From CAZEQK01 sp964514395 (GTDB lineage Bacteria > Bacillota > Bacilli > Tepidibacillales > Tepidibacillaceae), in NCBI GenBank assembly GCA_964514395.1, contig CAZEQK010000077.1, positions 1 to 7,756 on the forward strand: a stretch of DNA of 7,756 nt. The letters are read 5' to 3'. Of the stretch, positions 1 to 6,752 are shown one piece after another. The notes beneath the pieces are model-generated. The model was not told the origin of the DNA and did not search any database. It was given only the letters and a program-made list of their open reading frames with translations. Both the position numbers and the translations under genes were made by a program. Within the stretch, counting starts at the first letter, position 1. Every line of letters starts with the position of its first letter.

Positions 1-51
1 TAGCACATCCGTCCTCTCTTAGTCAATTATTTTTTTCTTTATTCTTTATTT

Positions 52-81
52 AAAAAGCCCATCTACATTTAGATGGGCTTT
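52..81 (-). terminator. Intrinsic terminator after the purine permease gene
   Basis: A perfect 12-bp stem (54-65 pairing with 70-81, GC core AGCCCATCT) with a 4-base loop is followed on the minus strand by five T residues and more AT-rich sequence. It starts 22 bases past the permease stop codon, so it should end the pbuG transcript. On the plus strand the hairpin is followed by TCATAG rather than a T-run, so it should act mainly on minus-strand transcription. Confidence 0.93.
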
Positions 82-103
82 CATAGTCATATTAAACTTT
101 TTA

Positions 104-1402
104 TTATAACAAATACTTCAAGATAAAGAGGATAGCTATCACATACATGACAGGATGGATATCTTTATATTTACCAGTGGTTAATTTCAAAACAGTATAA
201 GAAATGATTCCAAACATTAAACCATCAGAAATGCTGTATGTTAATGGCATAGCAATGATTGTTAAAAACGCTGGTAAGCTTTCAGTATAATCATCGAATT
301 TAACCTTCACAATCTGCTCCATCATGAAAAATCCAACAATCACTAATATTGGTGCTGTTGCAAAGGATGGAATGATTGTAAGTATAGGTGAAAAAATCAA
401 TGCTACTAAAAATAGAATACCTGTTGTTAGAGAAGTTAATCCTGTTCTTCCTCCTTCACTAACCCCAGAAGCACTTTCAATGTATGTTGTAACTGTAGAG
501 GTTCCAAGGATGGCGCCAGCAGTTGTTCCGACCGCATCTGCCATAAGTGCTTGTTTAGCCTTTGGAAGCTTTCCTTCTTTTGTTAAATAGCCTGCCTTAC
601 TTGAAACCCCTATTAGAGTACCAACTGTATCAAACAAATCAACAAAAAGGAATGAGAAAATAATAACTGTAAAATCTAACACTTTATCCCATGCCGTAAA
701 GTAGCTAAAATCAAATTTCCAAAATATCGGTGACACTGATGGTGGTAAGGAAAGAAGTTTGGCTGGTAAATGAGCTTGTCCTGTTAGTATACCGATGATA
801 TATGTAGCTAAAATTCCAAATAATAATGCGCCTTTTACTCTTTTTATTACAAGATATCCAGTAAGAATAATACCTAATAGAGCCAATAAAACTTTTGGAT
901 CTGTAACATTACCTAGTTTTACTAATACGTTATCTTCCTTTACTACAATACCTGCACCCTGGAATCCAATAAAGGTGATAAACAAACCAATTCCAACACC
1001 TACTGCACTTTTAATATTTACTGGTATTGCATTAATTAATGCTTCACGGAAATTTGCAAAAGTTAGAATGATAAATATAATTCCTTCAATAAAAACAGCA
1101 GTTAATGCAGCTTGCCAGCTATATCCCATTGTCAAAACTACTGTAAAAGCAAAAAATGCATTTAGTCCCATCCCTGGAGCTAGCGCAAAAGGATAATTTG
1201 TTAATAGCGCCATTGTAATGGTAGCAAATGCTGAAGCGATAGCAGTAGCAGTAAATATTGCTCCTGCATCCATACCTGTTGCACTTAAAATATTTGGATT
1301 TACAATTAAGATGTAAGCCATTGTCATAAATGTGGTAAATCCAGCTGTTATTTCAGTACGGACATCTGTTTTATTTTCGTTTAATTTAAAAAAACGGTCC
1401 AT
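104..1402 (-). CDS. pbuG: Hypoxanthine/guanine permease, NCS2 (AzgA-type) family
   Basis: This 432-residue integral membrane protein very probably imports hypoxanthine and guanine by proton symport for purine salvage. The family signatures are clear: an N-terminal AGFTTFMTMAYILIVNP block at residues 20-36, APGMGLNAF at 75-83, DLFDTVGT at 255-262, and TTYIESASG at 305-313, where Glu309 is the conserved acidic residue of the substrate site. About a dozen or more hydrophobic segments alternate with short charged loops, and the length is normal for the family. The ATG start lies behind AAAGGAGAGG (1409-1418), with 9 nt between GGAG and the start. The PbuG assignment rather than the paralogue PbuO rests on the position just downstream of guaA and on the PurR boxes and guanine riboswitch in its leader. 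The exact substrate cannot be read from the protein alone; adenine transport by AzgA relatives is the main alternative, and the guanine-class riboswitch argues against it. Confidence 0.93.
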   Translation of the reverse strand: MDRFFKLNENKTDVRTEITAGFTTFMTMAYILIVNPNILSATGMDAGAIFTATAIASAFATITMALLTNYPFALAPGMGLNAFFAFTVVLTMGYSWQAALTAVFIEGIIFIILTFANFREALINAIPVNIKSAVGVGIGLFITFIGFQGAGIVVKEDNVLVKLGNVTDPKVLLALLGIILTGYLVIKRVKGALLFGILATYIIGILTGQAHLPAKLLSLPPSVSPIFWKFDFSYFTAWDKVLDFTVIIFSFLFVDLFDTVGTLIGVSSKAGYLTKEGKLPKAKQALMADAVGTTAGAILGTSTVTTYIESASGVSEGGRTGLTSLTTGILFLVALIFSPILTIIPSFATAPILVIVGFFMMEQIVKVKFDDYTESLPAFLTIIAMPLTYSISDGLMFGIISYTVLKLTTGKYKDIHPVMYVIAILFILKYLL

Positions 1403-1408
1403 TTTTTT

Positions 1409-1418
1409 CCTCTCCTTT
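1409..1418 (-). promoter_or_regulatory. Ribosome binding site of the permease gene
   Basis: The minus strand reads AAAGGAGAGG, with 9 nt between its GGAG core and the ATG at 1402. It lies just after the riboswitch terminator and is not part of that hairpin. This suggests control is by transcription termination rather than by occluding the ribosome site. Confidence 0.85.
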
Positions 1419-1424
1419 ATGAAT

Positions 1425-1465
1425 AAAAATAATGCCTAGGCAGAATGGGATCTCTACCTAGGCAT
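1425..1465 (-). terminator. Riboswitch expression-platform terminator in the pbuG leader
   Basis: A 13-bp stem (1453-1465 pairing with 1432-1444, one G·U pair) with an 8-base loop is followed on the minus strand by TATTTTTATT. The 5' arm on the minus strand contains GGTAGAGA (1458-1451), which is exactly complementary to TCTCTACC in the aptamer. That gives an obvious alternative fold. When ligand holds the aptamer together, the terminator is free to form and permease expression is cut. It also appears to be the first terminator-like structure that a transcript running on from guaA would meet. Confidence 0.9.
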
Positions 1466-1477
1466 GTAAAATCACCT

Positions 1478-1502
1478 AAACGACACAAAAAAACAGTCGT
1501 TT
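1478..1502 (-). other. Small hairpin between aptamer and terminator
   Basis: The minus strand carries AAACGAC (1502-1496) and GTCGTTT (1484-1478), a perfect 7-bp stem around an 11-base loop rich in T. It begins 2 bases after the 3' strand of aptamer helix P1. The loop's T-run makes it look a little like an internal pause or linker hairpin. It may simply compact the linker and bring the aptamer and terminator close together. Its function is inferred; only the pairing is seen. Confidence 0.5.
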
Positions 1503-1504
1503 TA

Positions 1505-1575
1505 TTTTCGTAGTCAAGCAATTAATGGTCGCTTGGTAGAGACTTCTGGGCCATATCCCCAAGTATATACGAAAA
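1505..1575 (-). ncRNA. Purine riboswitch aptamer, guanine/hypoxanthine class
   Basis: On the minus strand the element has the three-way-junction layout of the purine aptamer. Helix P1 is a perfect 8-bp pairing (1575-1568, TTTTCGTA, with 1512-1505, TACGAAAA). Hairpin P2 carries the loop GATATGG. The J2/3 strand is GTCTCTACC. Hairpin P3 (AAGCGA with TTGCTT) has the loop CCATTAA. The tail GACTACG closes onto P1. The specificity base in GACTA is C (base 1513), as in guanine/hypoxanthine sensors; adenine sensors have U there. The P2 and P3 loop sequences match the consensus that docks loop to loop. It lies about 100 nt upstream of the permease start, directly before an intrinsic terminator, so ligand binding should turn the gene off. 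Known examples in Bacillus precede xpt-pbuX, pbuG, purE and nupG. Confidence 0.97.
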
Positions 1576-1613
1576 TCATTGGTTTATTTTGTTTTCTTCT
1601 AAACATATTCCAT

Positions 1614-1642
1614 AGTTTAACAGTCTTTTTTCTCACTGTCAA
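1614..1642 (-). promoter_or_regulatory. Sigma-A promoter of the pbuG leader
   Basis: The minus strand has a perfect -35 box TTGACA (1642-1637), a 17-nt spacer and TAAACT (1619-1614) as the -10 box. The -10 is preceded by TGT, giving an extended -10. Transcription should start near 1607, producing a leader of about 200 nt that contains the whole riboswitch. The hexamers sit inside an imperfect inverted repeat (TTGACAGT, 10 nt, ACTGTTAA; one G·U if folded as RNA). The start site is predicted, not measured. Confidence 0.85.
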
Positions 1643-1646
1643 CAAA

Positions 1647-1690
1647 AAAAACGAACATTTATTAACTTTTCTTTGTTTATATTCGTGTTT
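1647..1690 (-). promoter_or_regulatory. Paired PurR boxes upstream of the pbuG promoter
   Basis: Two CGAA-centred boxes face each other. The promoter-proximal box, AAAAACGAACATT on the plus strand (1647-1659), matches the PurBox consensus AWWWCCGAACWWT at 12 of 13 positions. The distal box on the minus strand (1690-1678, AAACACGAATATA) matches 9 of 13 but keeps the CGAA core. The cores are 26 nt apart and the proximal core is 9 nt from the -35 box. As I recall the sequence, the B. subtilis pur operon control region has the same two distances and a similarly imperfect first box. PurR represses purine synthesis and transport genes and is released by PRPP, so this would tie pbuG to purine demand. 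The distal box overlaps the last two bases of the guaA stop codon. Confidence 0.8.
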
Positions 1691-3227
1691 ACTCCCACTC
1701 TATGGTTGAAGGTGGCTTAGAGGTAATATCTAGGACAACACGGTTGATTCCATGGACTTCATTTACTATCCTATTTGATATTTTCTCAAGAACCTCATAT
1801 GGTATCCGAGCCCAGTCGGCTGTCATCCCATCAATAGAGGTAACTGCTCTTATCGCAATCGTATAGGCATAGGTTCGAACATCTCCCATTACACCCACAC
1901 TTTTCACATCAGGTAATACAGTGAAATACTGCCATATTTCTTTATCTAAGCCAGCCAGTCTTATTTCCTCTCTTAAAATATGATCTGATTCTCGAACGAT
2001 GTTTAGCTTCTCATCAGTAATCTCGCCTAAGACACGAATAGCTAGGCCAGGCCCAGGAAAAGGCTGTCTCCATACTATTTCATCTGGAATACCTAACTCA
2101 CTCCCTACCTTCCTAACTTCATCCTTAAATAGGGTGTTTAAAGGTTCTATTAGCTTAAAGCTCATGTCTTCTGGCAGTCCACCTACATTATGGTGAGATT
2201 TAATCGTCTGTGCAGTTTGAGTTCCACTTTCAATAATATCTGTATATAATGTTCCCTGAGCTAAGAAATCAAATTCTCCAAGTGTAGCAGACTCCTCTTC
2301 AAATACCCTGATAAATTCATTACCGATTATTTTTCGTTTCTTTTCAGGATCACTAATTTGATTGAGCTTTGTTAAAAACCTGTCAGCAGCATCAATTTTT
2401 ACAACATTCATATTAAATTTATCACCGAATGTTTTCATGACACTTTCTGCTTCATCTTTTCGTAATAAACCATGATCAACAAACATGCAGGTCAATTGAT
2501 CGCCTATTGCTTTATGAATCAACACAGCAACAACGGAAGAATCTACTCCTCCACTTAATGCACATAGTACTTTCTTATCTCCGACAACTTCTCTTACCTC
2601 TTTTATTTTTTCTTCAATATAGGTTTCCATGCTCCAGTTCTTTTCTACCCTACAGATGTTAAATAAAAAATTATGAATCATTTCCATCCCATAAACGGAG
2701 TGCCTTACCTCTGGATGAAACTGAACAGCATAAAATTCCTTATCCTTATTACTCATAGCTGCAATTGGCGCATGATCTGTCCAAGCATCTATCTCAAAAC
2801 CACTAGGTGGTTCAATGACATGATCGGAATGACTCATCCATACCTGTTGGTTCTTATCTAAACCATCGTATAGCTTCGATTCCTTATTGATTGAGATATT
2901 TGCTTTCCCGTATTCCCTAATATTAGCTGGTTCTACTTTTCCTTGTAATTGGTGGGTCATTAATTGCATTCCGTAGCATATTCCTAAGATAGGTATCCCT
3001 AAATTATAAATCTGGGGATCTGAAATTGGTGCATTTTCACTATAAACGCTTGCAGGGCCACCTGAAAAAACGATTCCCTTTGGATTTAACTCTTTTATTT
3101 TTTCAATCGGCGTATTATAGGGTATCAATTCACTATATACACCTAAATCCCTAATTCTCCTCGCTATGAGTTGATTATACTGGCCGCCAAAATCTAGAAC
3201 AAGTATCATTTCATTAGGTTTAACCAT
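1689..3227 (-). CDS. guaA: GMP synthase (glutamine-hydrolysing)
   Basis: This enzyme makes GMP from XMP, ATP and glutamine in the last step of guanine nucleotide synthesis, in the cytoplasm. The 512 residues have the standard full-length layout. A class I glutamine amidotransferase domain (about 7-195) holds the nucleophile Cys84 in GICYGMQ and the His171/Glu173 pair in FHPEV. An ATP-pyrophosphatase domain follows, with the P-loop SGGVDSS at 225-231. The C-terminal dimerisation domain starts near FPGPGLAIR (390-398) and ends in the typical KPPSTIEWE. No catalytic residue is missing and there is no frameshift. The ATG start has GGAAGGGG upstream (3247-3240) at a rather long 12-nt spacing. The gene stands alone between a terminator upstream and the pbuG control region downstream, with no clear terminator of its own. 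Confidence 0.98.
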   Translation of the reverse strand: MVKPNEMILVLDFGGQYNQLIARRIRDLGVYSELIPYNTPIEKIKELNPKGIVFSGGPASVYSENAPISDPQIYNLGIPILGICYGMQLMTHQLQGKVEPANIREYGKANISINKESKLYDGLDKNQQVWMSHSDHVIEPPSGFEIDAWTDHAPIAAMSNKDKEFYAVQFHPEVRHSVYGMEMIHNFLFNICRVEKNWSMETYIEEKIKEVREVVGDKKVLCALSGGVDSSVVAVLIHKAIGDQLTCMFVDHGLLRKDEAESVMKTFGDKFNMNVVKIDAADRFLTKLNQISDPEKKRKIIGNEFIRVFEEESATLGEFDFLAQGTLYTDIIESGTQTAQTIKSHHNVGGLPEDMSFKLIEPLNTLFKDEVRKVGSELGIPDEIVWRQPFPGPGLAIRVLGEITDEKLNIVRESDHILREEIRLAGLDKEIWQYFTVLPDVKSVGVMGDVRTYAYTIAIRAVTSIDGMTADWARIPYEVLEKISNRIVNEVHGINRVVLDITSKPPSTIEWE

Positions 3228-3262
3228 TCGTAGCTTTTACCCCTTCCATCATATGCTTTGAT

Positions 3263-3293
3263 TTAGTAATTATTAGGTGAAGCTAAGTGTAAA
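3263..3293 (-). promoter_or_regulatory. Weak candidate promoter for guaA
   Basis: Between the upstream operon's terminator and guaA, the best -35-like hexamer on the minus strand is TTTACA (3293-3288). Possible -10 elements are ATTACT (3270-3265, 17-nt spacer) and TACTAA (3268-3263, 19-nt spacer). None is a good match. A guaA promoter is expected here because the terminator at 3313-3332 separates the genes, but the exact hexamers are uncertain. I see no purine riboswitch and no PurR box in this 154-base gap. Confidence 0.3.
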
Positions 3294-3312
3294 GACCGTT
3301 TTTATAAAAATA

Positions 3313-3332
3313 ACTAGGGTAAAAACCCTAGT
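3313..3332 (-). terminator. Intrinsic terminator after the three-gene operon
   Basis: ACTAGGGT and ACCCTAGT form a perfect 8-bp stem around a 4-base loop. On the minus strand it is followed by TATTTTTAT, and on the plus strand by ATATTTTTT, so it could stop transcription in both directions. It sits 49 bases past the stop codon of the transglutaminase-like gene and separates that operon from guaA. Confidence 0.85.
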
Positions 3333-3381
3333 ATATTTTTTAATATTATCTTGGATATTCTAGCAAATTTACTTTTTAATA

Positions 3382-5556
3382 TCAAGGACGTATTTTTTTA
3401 ATTAATCTGATCCATATATGCCATATTTTATGACGCCATTCTTCGGAAATGGATTCTTTACTATATCTTGCCCTTTCGTAAATTCTGATTGCTTCTTTCC
3501 AATCCTCTGTTGAAGTCTCCCCATATGCTGAAAAAATATAATCTCTAATGGTTTGAGAATCATCTCTTTTTTTATAAAATTTCTCAGTAAGTAGAATCAT
3601 TTTCTCTGTCCCCAGTAATATCATATTTTTTAATGAGATCTTCGAAGATGATACCTGTTTTTTGTATAACCAAACCAATAATTCGAATCTATACCTAAAA
3701 AAGCTTATTAATAGGAGAAATATCAGTAATAGGACAAACCATAATATAAATGGCTTCATTATTTTATAAACATTTATTAAAGAGAACTCACTGAAGACAT
3801 TGGTCGTATTTATTACCTCTCCATTTACTGGATTGGTTTCGTCCTTTATTCCGTTTGTTGTGGTTTGATTGGGCGTAGTAAACTGATATTCCTGTGGATA
3901 GCTAAAGTTTGGGGTTGGGTCAAATGAAATCCAACCAATTCCTTGAAAATATACTTCCACCCAAGAGTGTGCATCTTTTTCTCTTACGGTTCCGATAAAT
4001 TCTTTCGTTTCATTATTATAATCGACTTCTCCGTTTGTATACCCTTTAACCCAACGAGCAGGTATGCCAACCTCCCTTGCTAGTACAATCATTGCTGTAG
4101 AAAAGTGGTTACAATAACCTCGCTTTGATTCAAATAAAAATTGATCAACAAAATCCTGATTTTTTCCTGGTACAGGTACATTCACTATATTGTATGTGTA
4201 ATTTTTTCTAAGATATAGATCTATAGCAATGACTTGATCATATGGAGTATCACTATTTTCCGTAATCTTTATTGCTAAATCCTTTACTCTAGTAGGTAAA
4301 TTAATCGGCAATTGCAAATAAGGCTTTAGATATTCTTTTTCTTGAATTGTATAATGATTTGTAGCTTTATTTAATAAACCAATATTTACAAATGGTATGG
4401 TTGACTCAACCGTATATGCTTTAAGGAGTTTTGGAGCTTCTAGTTTTCCTGAGTATTTTCCCATTTTCGCATTTTTCAATGCTGGCTGTTCAGGTACAGT
4501 TATCTTATCAAAATCGCCCATAAAGAAAAATTGCTGAAAGGCTTTCGTTGGAAAACTTAAGGTTTGTATGACTGTTTTTTGCTCTAATTCAGCCTCATTC
4601 TTTATTAAGCGGAACGGAAAAGCACGATTTTCATTACCTGTTATGTCCACATATTCACTGGCATTATTAGAACTACTATTTATCCATCCATGACCAGTAT
4701 ATATGTCCTTACTTTCCCCTCTCCAATAAGCCTTTTTACTACTAATTGTATTCATTACTACCGTATCATTTTGAAGAAATGGACCACCTAAATAGGAGTC
4801 ATCCTCCCCATAACCAATCGTCTTTACTTTTTCTAAGCCTACCTTTACTAGTCCTTTTCCCTGCATGTTTGTAAATAATCCAGTTGGGTCTGCCCATTTT
4901 GCATCTGCTTTAGGCACGATAAAGGCGATTGTAATAATAAGTGTTGTTAATACGATACCTGTGATAAAAAATTGCAGGGATAACGTTTTTTGTTCCTTCG
5001 CTTCTATTAATAGCTGTCTTTGTTTTTCAAAAACCATAAAAATAAACCCTAATCCCAAAACTCTTACTATTGCCCATTTCCCATCGTAAAATAAGAAGGA
5101 ATCCATCATTGATATATACAAGATGACGGTCACTATTATCCAGAAGCTTTTAAAACGATTTAACATCGCTACAAAGACAATAATAATCATCCATAACAAA
5201 AGAAAAAATAAAAGGGTTTTATATTCTAGGGATAAAACATACCAATTACCGTGAATTAACAGCTTAGAATTTACATAAAACATTTCTATTAGTCGAACAA
5301 AAAGTAAATAACGATTGGAATGGTATAGGTAATAAAGAAATATACTAATCGTCCCGAAACCAATCAAAATATGAATCAATCGACCCTTATACAAATAGAT
5401 AATGAGCATGATAATAATAAATATGACAAATACATCCATTTGCTGAAATCGAACAGGATCATTTAATGGATAAAGTATGTCTAGAATAAATAAATATAAG
5501 AAAAAATGGCTAATGAAATGAAGGAACTTTAACAACCATTTTTTATTATTAATCAA
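3382..5556 (-). CDS. yebA: Membrane-anchored transglutaminase-like protein (YebA type)
   Basis: The 724 residues begin with about seven hydrophobic segments (roughly 12-30, 40-56, 59-77, 112-131, 137-155, 160-175, 194-214). A large soluble region (about 215-598) follows, then one more membrane segment (about 601-619) and a charged C-terminal tail of DUF4129 type with a YERARYS motif near 693. The soluble part holds a transglutaminase/protease-like core with an apparently intact triad: Cys482 in RGYCNHFSTA, His530 in DAHSWVEVY and Asp546 in WISFDPTP. The core is probably extracytoplasmic; whether it cross-links, hydrolyses or only binds peptides is unknown. The start is TTG, inside the end of the DUF58 gene (8-nt overlap), with GGAGGG 7 nt upstream. 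There is no in-frame ATG near the N-terminus, so TTG is the best choice. The symbol is given by resemblance and gene order; it ends the operon. Confidence 0.9.
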   Translation of the reverse strand: MINNKKWLLKFLHFISHFFLYLFILDILYPLNDPVRFQQMDVFVIFIIIMLIIYLYKGRLIHILIGFGTISIFLYYLYHSNRYLLFVRLIEMFYVNSKLLIHGNWYVLSLEYKTLLFFLLLWMIIIVFVAMLNRFKSFWIIVTVILYISMMDSFLFYDGKWAIVRVLGLGFIFMVFEKQRQLLIEAKEQKTLSLQFFITGIVLTTLIITIAFIVPKADAKWADPTGLFTNMQGKGLVKVGLEKVKTIGYGEDDSYLGGPFLQNDTVVMNTISSKKAYWRGESKDIYTGHGWINSSSNNASEYVDITGNENRAFPFRLIKNEAELEQKTVIQTLSFPTKAFQQFFFMGDFDKITVPEQPALKNAKMGKYSGKLEAPKLLKAYTVESTIPFVNIGLLNKATNHYTIQEKEYLKPYLQLPINLPTRVKDLAIKITENSDTPYDQVIAIDLYLRKNYTYNIVNVPVPGKNQDFVDQFLFESKRGYCNHFSTAMIVLAREVGIPARWVKGYTNGEVDYNNETKEFIGTVREKDAHSWVEVYFQGIGWISFDPTPNFSYPQEYQFTTPNQTTTNGIKDETNPVNGEVINTTNVFSEFSLINVYKIMKPFILWFVLLLIFLLLISFFRYRFELLVWLYKKQVSSSKISLKNMILLGTEKMILLTEKFYKKRDDSQTIRDYIFSAYGETSTEDWKEAIRIYERARYSKESISEEWRHKIWHIWIRLIKKIRP

Positions 5557-6751
5557 TGGAAATCCCTCCAGCTAAGCTATAATTTTCCCAATTGTTTATA
5601 GTTATAAAATGAATCGTCACGTTCCATTCACTTAATATTTTTAAATTTTTGTCCTCGATAGCTTCTTCTTCAGAAATCACCATTACGAAAACTTCGGCTT
5701 TTATTTTTTTTATCGCTAGCTCCCCTAACAAATAATATAAATCATCATTTATTTTTGGTGTAATGAGAACTAAAGTTACGCCTAATGGTAAATTAGGTAG
5801 CTCACTTTTTATCGTTTCTGTATAAGGTACCTTACTATCCGACTCTATCATTGCTAAAATTTCGAAAATTCGAAGCATATGCTCTTTGCCCCTAGAGAGA
5901 CCAATAGATTTTTGTATCGATCCCTCAGAGATATAACCAGTAGAAAAATGCTCACCTAGGGAAAATCTTATTAAGCTAGCAGTAAGCTCAATGCTATACT
6001 CAAGCTGTGTCTTTGGGTTATAGATAGCTTCTTCTTGATTAAGAATAAACATAAAATCATTAGTAATTAATCGTTCAAATTCCTTCGTCATCAATTTCAT
6101 TGACTTTGCAGATTGTCTCCAGTGAATTCGATTAAATCTATCTCCCTTTCTATATTCTCGAATTCCAACAACAGAAGCAGTATCTTCACTTGTTCTGTTT
6201 TGGGAAAATGTTTTTCCGGTATTTCGCTCGTTTCTAGAATACCATTTTGCAATAGCTATGGATTTAGGATAGACGATCACCTCAGAAGGAAGGATAAATT
6301 TTCTTCTGATTTGAATCAGACCAAAAATATCTCCACTTACTAATTCTACCTCTCTCCATTTATGGACTCCTCTTATGATGGAAAGGATGCGATACCTAAT
6401 AAAGGATTTTGATCTAAACCAAGGGTAAACAGTATGTTTTTTTCGATGATAGCTTGATATTAGGGTTGTAGGTACATGATCTATGACCGTAATGTAGGAA
6501 TGAGGAAATTCTATCCTATTCCATACTTCAATTTCTATTTCTAAATCATCCCCGGCTGTTAGTCTTGTTCGTTTAAAGGTTCTACTTATTTTTATATTCT
6601 TTAATGAATAACGATTAATTACCCATAGGTAAAGAGAAAGTATAAGTACGGAGTAAAAAAGAAACCAACTAACAAAACCACCCTGTAATTTTCCAAAAAG
6701 AAAAGTGGTAACTAATAAGAATACAAAAATAATATATTGTCTTATCTTCAT
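5549..6751 (-). CDS. yeaD: DUF58 domain protein (YeaD type)
   Basis: This 400-residue protein has two hydrophobic segments at the N-terminus (about 5-20 and 26-45), a beta-rich middle part, and the diagnostic DUF58 block at about 196-226 (GIREYRKGDRFNRIHWR, followed by SAKSMKLMTKEFE). Families of this type often carry a von Willebrand A-like fold after the block, and the segment around 320-390 has the alternating hydrophobic strands expected of one. No enzyme activity is known or visible. DUF58 genes are typically next to MoxR ATPase genes, as here, and the pair is thought to act together, perhaps as chaperone and adaptor. The ATG is 1 nt after the stop codon of the MoxR gene (TAAAATG) with AGGGA 10 nt upstream, so translation is probably coupled. 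The downstream gene starts inside its final codons. Confidence 0.92.
   Translation of the reverse strand: MKIRQYIIFVFLLVTTFLFGKLQGGFVSWFLFYSVLILSLYLWVINRYSLKNIKISRTFKRTRLTAGDDLEIEIEVWNRIEFPHSYITVIDHVPTTLISSYHRKKHTVYPWFRSKSFIRYRILSIIRGVHKWREVELVSGDIFGLIQIRRKFILPSEVIVYPKSIAIAKWYSRNERNTGKTFSQNRTSEDTASVVGIREYRKGDRFNRIHWRQSAKSMKLMTKEFERLITNDFMFILNQEEAIYNPKTQLEYSIELTASLIRFSLGEHFSTGYISEGSIQKSIGLSRGKEHMLRIFEILAMIESDSKVPYTETIKSELPNLPLGVTLVLITPKINDDLYYLLGELAIKKIKAEVFVMVISEEEAIEDKNLKILSEWNVTIHFITINNWENYSLAGGISID
5564..5569 (-). promoter_or_regulatory. Ribosome binding site that decides a TTG start
   Basis: The minus strand reads GGAGGG, then 7 nt, then TTG at 5556. The strong match to the anti-Shine-Dalgarno sequence at ideal spacing supports TTG as the true start of the transglutaminase-like gene. 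The site lies within the last codons of the DUF58 gene. Confidence 0.8.
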
Positions 6752-6752
6752 T

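Noticed and set aside
1..51. On the minus strand, GAGAGGA just before an ATG at 8-6 could be the start of the next gene, and TTGACT upstream could be a -35 box.
   Set aside because: Only eight bases of the possible gene are in the window and the ribosome-site spacing is short. There is nothing to identify or support it.
324..590. Plus-strand open frames opposite the permease (324-590, 795-1196) and similar short ones opposite guaA, the transglutaminase-like gene and the DUF58 gene.
   Set aside because: All lie wholly inside well-supported minus-strand genes, lack family motifs and look like antisense artefacts of codon usage.
1643..1651. The T-run on the minus strand after GTTCG (1651-1644), considered as a terminator tail for guaA.
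   Set aside because: No stable hairpin precedes it. It is better explained as the W-rich flank of the proximal PurR box and the spacer to the -35 box.
3220..3252. A 10-codon open frame (ATG ATG GAA ... GGT TAA, minus strand) that spans the guaA ribosome site and overlaps the guaA start by 8 nt, like a leader peptide.
   Set aside because: It has no ribosome binding site of its own, no run of regulatory codons and no attenuator hairpin next to it. A frame this short is expected by chance.
3228..3312. A second purine riboswitch or PurR box in front of guaA.
   Set aside because: None of the conserved aptamer strings (ATATGG, TCTACC, GACTA in order) and no paired CGAA boxes are present on the minus strand here.
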